DNA of 64,000 nucleotides, from contig JAJEKV010000224.1 in the NCBI GenBank assembly GCA_021234155.1, positions 370,001 through 434,000 of the forward strand, given 5' to 3'. How positions within the stretch are numbered: the first letter of the stretch is position 1; each line of letters starts with the position of its first letter. Made by a program: the position numbers and the translations under genes. The stretch comes from Isoetes taiwanensis. Taxonomy: Eukaryota > Streptophyta > Lycopodiopsida > Isoetales > Isoetaceae. Below are positions 57,315-64,000 of the stretch, piece after piece. Under the pieces are notes generated by a model that saw only the letters and a list, made by a program, of their open reading frames with translations, had not been told where the DNA came from and did no database searches.

Positions 57315-60300
57315 TATGATATTATAAACGAACTAATTTTGTTAAATGCTTGTTTTTATAATCAGAGCTTCACAAATATCATTAATGGACATCGCCTCCA
57401 AATACAGGTTCAGTTTGCATCAACAATGTCACCAGCCAAGCTAAGGAAGAAGGGTTTGAAAATAAAAAGCAGGCCTCCAAGTTTAGCACAATAAACCCTA
57501 CTCAAAATATCATGGAATAATGCTTGTGAAGTGCTTTTGCTTCTAACATCATGATGACAGATGATAAAAAAACCTCATGTTTCCTCTGCTATTACATGTA
57601 ACCACACATGGTAACATATGTTTTGTTGCCATTTGGCTCTAAGGTAGCAAAATGAGATCTGTATACCTTAGCTGCAACATGAAAGTTATATCAATATGCT
57701 ATGACAATGCTACTTCTAGGAATTCATGAATAATGGGCTTTTCAAGCTGGAGCAATCTACAAAGCCCACGCTTGCACATTCTAAACTAATGAATTCTCAA
57801 TTTTCCATTATGATTTTCTCAAGTTCTCATTTTCTCAAGAGTTCTAAACTAATGAATAATGGGCTTTTCAAGCATCAGCAATCTACAAAGTATGGGGAAA
57901 TCAAATATTGGAGAAAATAGAAGGCAACCATATGTGATTGCACCTTACATAATTACATGTTTGTTTGCAAGGCCCCTCATTTCAAAGATAAGTTAAGTGA
58001 ATTAATATTATAATGAGAGGTGGGCGCCATTGCTCAAATCCCTTATAATCAGAAGTGGCATGCATGCATTAGGTGAAACGTGTTCATCATCAAATAAATG
58101 ATCAATCACATGCCCCATATATGCCATGGAGAATGTGCTCCATATGCTATGGGTGAAATCATATTCATCAATATAATTGCCATAATACAAATCAAATCCC
58201 TGATCAATCACATGCCATTTCGGAACATGATTGTCGAGACATACCAAACGAAATACAACATGTGTTTGAGTGGCTTTCTTAGACAGAAACAAAGGTTTGA
58301 TTGTGGAGACATACCAAGCTGAGTACAACGGTGGTGTTGAATGGCTTTCTTAGACATAAACAAAGACAGTAACCCAAATCTTCTCCATAAATGCATTATC
58401 AACTTGTGCCATTAAGTCAAACATTGTTAAAAAAGTTTCGTCAGTAATAACCATGAATTTAGAGATAGAAGGAACTTAGGAGTGTGGGTTCTCGACAAGA
58501 AGAAATGGGAATAAGGTGACTTGTTTGATTCTTGCAAAACAATCAAGAGCTGAAAGCAAAGATAAGGAGGTTTATTGCAAACGCCCTTTGACTCCCTCCA
58601 AAAAGCGCCACTACGCCTTTGTCCAACAACCATCATAAATCGTTTGTTTGAATAGACATATACGTTCAAAGAACATTAACAACATCATAAACGATTTGAA
58701 ACGATTGGACATTCTCAGTCATTTTCCTTTCACATGCATAGACATACCATGCTGATTTTCTTGTACAAATTATGTGTTCGACGCTTAGCTTAGGTAGATA
58801 ACATGTTTTTGAACTTCCACGCTACATCAAACGTGAAATGAAAATTTAGGTCAGATATTCATTCCTATCAGTGGCAAATACATAGGTGAAGGACGTCAAT
58901 ATTTAAGTAAAACTAATATCAGACATTAATTTGAGCTTTACCACATATTCATTTGGATTGGTAGGTTTCTAACCCATGATCTGTTTAGATGAATGTCACA
59001 ATACAAAGATCACCCCATAGAATATAAAATACTTGTGCTCCAACAGATCACCAAACCCAACTACATATTTACGAAAGTAGTTAAAGAGTAGAACTGAATC
59101 ATAAAAGTGCAGAACTTAACATGCATTGGAAACATCAATGGCATTTAGAGAATTTAAAGGAGGAAACAACTAATCTGGCTACGAAGAATTGCATCAAGGA
59201 CACCTGCATTAGTTTCTACCAAAAATCCATATATCTGGACCACAAAAGATCAAACTTCCGACATAAATGGCATCAATTACTATACCCGCTGAAGAACTTG
59301 TTTGAACCTTAGAAGTCTGCACACAAATTGTTGATCCAGAAATGCATGGTGGAAGAGATAAGCCTTGTAAGCTCCTTGTAAACTTCTTTCCTTAACAGCA
59401 GACCATTGACAATTAGTGATGCACATAGGGATTGCTGCACCAGAAAGTGATTGTTTATGATGAGACCATTGACAATTAGTGATGCACATAGGGATTGCTG
59501 CACCAGAAAGTGATTGTTTATGATGCAGGAAGTTCTTCACATCTGTGATCCTATTCTCTATAGTGGCGGACATTTTACATCCCAAGTACCGCAAGATAAT
59601 GGGGTTGCTCTTCAAATCCTAAATATAAAATATAATGAATGCTCAAAGAAATTGACATGAACTCATATCTTGATTAAGTTACGATGTGTTAGGTTGCTCT
59701 CTTGAAAAGCGTTTGGATTTATACCAAGAGCTCTATTGAACTTCGATTATTTCTTCTATCTCGATCATCTTGTTGTCTGTTCTTGCCACAACCGGGTTAA
59801 CCATAATATATGCATTAGCCACAAAAGGAACCATAAAACATTGGACTGATTTAAAACCCTAAGCTTACTTACTGCTTCCAACATTCTTTGCCTCAAATGA
59901 AAGACGATAGCTATTTTGTAAGCTCTTTATATAGTTGTCATGCTTTTGCCCCTAGATCGTTGGGCCACCATTTACGATAGTTGTAAGAACCTCATATATT
60001 CCAAACATGTGCATCGGAAGAGCAATATATTGCAAAAGAAGTTGCATAAGCAGGAATCAAAGGATGCGACAAAATCGAAAACGACCACGAAAATGCAATT
60101 CAATGACCGAAATCCATAAAAATCCTTCCGAATACCGGTTTAAAAAAAAAGCGAAACTAATTCTACTTTCCGGTATGCGCTTCGACAAAAAAAATTGTCT
60201 GACTTTTAAGCAGCGAAGGTGTCTTAAGTTCAAGACACAAAGAAGAGCGATCTAAGTCCGGCAAGAAGGTGTAATGGTGAAGCTTTTGGAGGCAAAATAG

Positions 60301-61902
60301 TACATAACCAAGCATACTTCTAAATCGTGTTTTCTAAAACCCGGTGTACATAAAAAGGAAAAAGAAAAGCATGCTTCCTTAATGTTTGACCATTTATATA
60401 ATATTTTTATATTTTCGGGGTAGCTGAATGAGAAAAATGCAAATATGAAGTAGCACATTATTACCCGAGTTTGAGAGGATACAAGCATCAAAGTCCAGTA
60501 TGCCCACGCTTCATACAACGTCTTAGAACCCTAACAAAATAACCCAAAACGAAAAACATAAGAATAAGAGCCAAATTTTACCACATTCAAACCATTCCAG
60601 CCATCTCATCCTTTGCAAAATCAGGATTTATGCGGTCTTGAGGAGTGCATGAAGCCAAGACTTTAATGACTACCATTGTAAAGACTACCTTAAACGATCA
60701 GAACATGGAAACGATCCGTAAAATGGTCCGTAACATGGATTAGACAAATGGCTTTCTACCCCGAGAACAGTCAGGAATAAGCAATACAGAAACGTGGAGT
60801 AATCAACACGTGTTGCCCGCCTCGGATCTACACTGGAAAACCCGATAAAGACTAAACCCGAGAGCGGGGCCCAATTTCCCGCTTTAGAAAACTGGATAAG
60901 AAATACCTTTCGATGGACTTGCCTATGCCGATGGACATGCCTGCCTTGGATAAGCTAATATAGGACCCGAAGTTTCCTCCGTAGAAAAAACACGAGAAAA
61001 AGATGTGCAAATGGCTTCGCACATTTTGAGAGAAGGCACAGAAACGACACACATTTTGATAAGAAGGCGCAGATAGATTCACACGTTTTGATGCAGTTCC
61101 AAGGCACGAAAAAGCTGGTGATTTCCTCCAGAAGGAAAATACTTACGTTAACGAAAAAAAAAACCGAGCCTATGTAGACAGAATAAGCCGCCGGGATCTT
61201 TGATTTTATCCTTTGAATCCACAACCGGAAAGGAGGTACTCCTCTTAGAGATGGAATGAGGAAAAAATGTAAGAGATGGAATGAGCAAAAGAAAATGGTG
61301 GAAAATTTAGGATCGAGAAATACAGGATGTGGCACCGCCGCACCTCTAAGCTCCTTTTGATTTACTCAAATGCAAATAACCCTCTTCATATCCGTCTTAC
61401 TTTCTAACAAAACCTTAACCAAGGAAGCCGAGTCTATTGAAAAACCCTCCATCATGAAACCAAGATGCACCGCCCGAGAAGTTAACGCGGTAGCGTTCCC
61501 AAAATCAATTAATAGGTTGCAAGAACGCCAAATGCTCTAACCTCCACCATAACTTTGTGCAAACATGGATAAATAAAGAACTCTCTTAGTCATGGTGGGG
61601 CGTAAGAGAAGCCACGGAGAAGAATATAAGAGAAATACCATAGATTTGTAGAGGAGGCAGAGATATCCTCAAGGCCATAGCCACACCGCACTACCTTGTA
61701 CACGCTGCTTCAAAATCGGCATTGAATGCCTCCTCTGCCTCCCTCGTTTGGAGAATTCAAAATCCACATTGAATGCCAAAGAACCAACATCCCGCGAGGG
61801 AACTCAAGGAAAAAGCGAACGGAAGGGAACGCCATGCGGCGCCAGAAGATCTGGCGTTCCTTTGGCACGGAACCCAACAACATCCCAAAATAAAAAAGAA
61901 GA
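57315..61902. repeat. Right arm of giant inverted repeat (uninterrupted)
   Basis: 4588 bp, reverse complement of the left arm without the Ty3 element. At about 59950-59975 it reads GCCCCTAGATCGTTGGGCCA, the unoccupied version of the retrotransposon target; the left arm carries an extra 20-25 bases beside it. Differences from the left arm are scattered, including clustered small indels. No recognised protein-coding gene. Confidence 0.93.
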
Positions 61903-61947
61903 TTCTGTAGAAGTTGAGTTCATCAGATGCAAGTCATTGAATGATAC

Positions 61948-62811
61948 ATAAGGTTCGCAAAAGATTTTTTTGTGGGGCGGGTTTTCAGCGTTTGGGGGTG
62001 GGGTGGTGTTTTTTTATTTTGGGTGAAGGTTTTTTTTTAGGATGAGAGATATGCTGTCACATGCGTTACTTTTTAAGGACCCGAAATTAGGGTCCTGTCT
62101 ATTTCTGTCGTGCTTACCTGAACCGGAGGTAGCGATGGCGGCCGAAGGAGATGGTGCTGCAGCAGTGAGGTAGATGATGGTGCCGATGGAGAAGCCAGTG
62201 AGGTAGAGTTAGAGCGATGGCCAAGGGAGGAGCTTCTAAGCATAACAGGGCTTCTGAGCTGAGACGTAGAGCGAAGAACTGGGCTTCTAAGCTGAGATGT
62301 AGAACCACGCAGAACAGGGAGGAGCAGCTTGGATGCAGGTGGGCTCCCTAGATGCGATGACAACGAATGTGTCCTCTGTAAGTTTTGGGAGATTGACAAA
62401 TTTGTTTGTGCACAGTGGTTTGGATTCGTCGGGGTTCAATTCCCCGCCCCATTTCGATTCTTAGATTTGTTTGCTTCTGAATTTGTTCTTCCTTCGGCTT
62501 CTGGATTTCGCAGTCTTCTATGCTTCTGGATTTGTTTGCTTCTTATAATCTTTTGCGAACCTTATATATTCTTCTTCAGCGGATGTTCAGCGGGATTGAC
62601 TTGTTCAGCGGATGTTCAGCGGATTGATTGCCGCGTTCATCTGTCATGAGATTGGAGCTCTGCGTTGAAGCTCTACGTTCTACATGTATTTAATGTATTT
62701 ATGCATGTAGACGTATTCATTGTTTAAATTTGCTAATCTAATGGTTTTGTAATCCAATGGTTAAAAAAAAAACATAAGGTATGTGATAAGGTATGTGATA
62801 AGGTATGTGAT
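61948..62811. mobile_element. Insertion with a 19-bp inverted repeat and poly(A)
   Basis: The flanks 61903-61947 and 62811-62850 are continuous in the inverted copy at 57231-57312, so about 864 bp is inserted. Two readings compete. ATAAGGTTCGCAAAAGATT at 61948-61966 and its exact complement at 62547-62565 could be the ends of a 618-bp DNA transposon. Alternatively, ACATAAGGT at 61946-61954 and 62772-62780, the second copy following an A-run (62763-62772), could be the target duplication of a retroposed sequence. 62776-62812 holds three 13-bp units TAAGGTATGTGAT. Interior frames are low complexity (serine/leucine-rich on the minus strand), with no gene I can name. Confidence 0.65.
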
Positions 62812-62867
62812 AGAAGAGATGTAAGCTTGAATTAGGAAAACACCATCTTCTTATTTAAAATGGGAGA

Positions 62868-62950
62868 GTGTTGGTTTCTGTGCCGGAACGCCGCATGTGC
62901 AGACGCATGTGGCGTTCCCTCCCGCATGCGGCGTTCCCTCCCGCCTCTGC
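62868..62950 (+). repeat. LTR-like start with GGAACGCCGCATG palindromes
   Basis: A purine-rich AAAATGGGAGAG precedes TGTTGGTTTCTGTGCCGGAA. The following GCATGTGGCGTTCCC and GCATGCGGCGTTCCC match the outer ends of both inverted arms (46865-46930 and 61835-61890 inverted). It looks like a polypurine tract and LTR start of a third copy of the family that formed the arms. Confidence 0.55.
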
Positions 62951-62994
62951 GGGACTATTTTGGTCGTAGTTCAACATGTTTGCTTTGCCGAGAC

Positions 62995-64000
62995 ATACGC
63001 TCACCGCGGTTCGGGTATGGCTTCATTTCGGATTTACTCTCTCTTACAAAGCTTCCCTTTCCCCGATGCACGGCGACTTTGAGGCCGGAGCATTAGATGC
63101 AACATCAAGGTAACACATTTCTATTTTTCTTTTTCTTTTTTTGGTACTTTGGAAGGCGTTGATGCAGAGGTTCGGCTATGGCTTCATTTCGGATTTACTC
63201 TCTCCTACGTGCTTCCATTTCCCCCGATGCGACGGCGATTTTAGACGGAGCATTCGTGCAACATCAAGGTAACACATTTCTATTTTTCTTTTCTATTTTT
63301 TTTGGTAACCGGAAGGCGTTGATGCAGAGGTTGGTATGGCTTCATTTGGTTACTCTCTCCCTTCAGCTTCCATTTCCCCGATGCGGGACGATTAATCGAG
63401 GGTTGGAACATTCGTGCAACATCAAGGTAACACATTTTATTTTCTTTTCTATTTTTTGGTAACCGGAAGGCGTTGAGACGTTGATGCAGAGGCTTCGACT
63501 ATGGCTTCATTTCGGATTTACTCTCCCCTTCAGGCTTCCATTTCCCCTTATGCAGGGCAACATCGAGGTTGGAGCATTCGCGGCAACATCAAGGTAACAC
63601 ATTTTTATTTTTATTTTTCTATTTTTTGTAACTGGAAGACGTTGATGCGAGGACTCTCGCCTGGCTTCCGATTCGGTTACTCTCTCCCTTTTCCTTCCCT
63701 TTCCGCCAGTCTGACGACCGAGGCGAGCATTGCGGCAACATCAAGTAACACATTTCTATTTGTTTCTTTTTTTTTTGGTAACCGGAAGCGTTGATGCGAG
63801 GGACTTCGGCTATGGCTTCATTTGATTTCTCTCTCCCTTCTATGCTTCCCTTTCCCGCGATGCGGATGGCGTTGTCCTCGGGTTGCTGGGATCTTTGCTC
63901 ATTCCGGGACCCGGAGGTTATTTCTTTATTCGATTCGGGGCCATTTTCGGCCTTGGACCCCCGATGACTTCGGATGCTTTTTAGCGTGTGTGGTTATAGC
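62995..64000. repeat. Tandem array of about 160-bp units, runs off the window
   Basis: ATGGCTTCATTTCGGATTTA or a variant recurs at 63017, 63178, 63336, 63501, about 63661 and 63812. Each copy contains TTCCCTTTCCCCGATGC, GCAACATCAAGGTAACACAT, a T-rich run and GGAAGGCGTTGATGCAGAGG. Copies differ by substitutions and 5-10 base indels. It probably lies inside the element that starts near 62868. Confidence 0.9.

Noticed and set aside
62073-62399. Serine/leucine-rich minus-strand ORF (108 codons)
   Set aside because: Low-complexity repeats (SQLRSPVLRSTSQLRSPV), no ATG start, inside an insertion; no support as a gene.
62430-62452. GGGGTTCAATTCCCCG, like a tRNA T-arm or RNA polymerase III B box
   Set aside because: No matching A box, anticodon arm or acceptor stem could be placed at the right distance; a chance stem is as likely.

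Overview
The window is nuclear DNA of a land plant, probably a seed-free one such as a fern. The evidence is a 23-exon plant-type glutaminyl-tRNA synthetase, decayed PLS-class pentatricopeptide (PPR) genes, a chromodomain-type Ty3 retrotransposon, CACTA and MITE DNA transposons, and abundant repeat-rich non-coding DNA. The lineage is an inference from style. No operons, CRISPR arrays or intact RNA genes were seen.

Layout. 0-6 kb: low-coding DNA with a PPR pseudogene (minus strand), small tandem duplications and a 0.6-kb foldback element carrying an orphan LINE tail. 6.1-9.3 kb and 12.1-17.8 kb: two blocks of a complex higher-order repeat made of 90-bp units, 45-bp units and a GC-rich unit of about 570 bp with a hairpin. 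Between them, 9.8-12.1 kb holds a broken multi-exon gene that I read as a bacterial/viral-type DNA N4/N6 methyltransferase. A palindrome built on GGTATAAATTTATACC occurs about 13 times in two of its introns and at its stop codon. 18-20 kb: a 5'-truncated, frameshifted LINE. 22.46-28.61 kb: the one clearly intact host gene, cytosolic glutaminyl-tRNA synthetase, whose exon lengths add up to 791 codons plus a stop; a 536-bp solo LTR sits in its tenth intron and two MITEs lie just upstream. 29-34.7 kb: sparse DNA with a second PPR relic, short tandem arrays, another LINE tail and a small foldback MITE. 34.77-39.13 kb: a CACTA element with TAT target duplications, TGACGA subterminal repeats and what look like captured exons of an unidentified gene. 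39.75-42.42 kb: another terminal-inverted-repeat element flanked by TTAA. 44.6-46.85 kb: a broken transposase-like gene, cut at its 5' side by the next structure.

46.85-61.90 kb is a giant inverted repeat with arms of about 4.6 kb and an 864-bp spacer. The left arm is split by a complete 5.0-kb Ty3-type LTR retrotransposon (48810-53808). The right arm keeps the corresponding unoccupied site, so the insertion came after the inverted duplication. 62-64 kb: a further insertion, an LTR-like start with palindromes, and a tandem array of about 160-bp units running off the window.

Apart from the synthetase, almost all coding sequence here is broken by stops and frameshifts. The synthetase reads cleanly through 23 exons, so the damage elsewhere is unlikely to be mainly sequencing error. 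The most unusual item is the methyltransferase gene with its private palindromic repeat; the most informative structural item is the giant palindrome with its built-in before/after record of an insertion.
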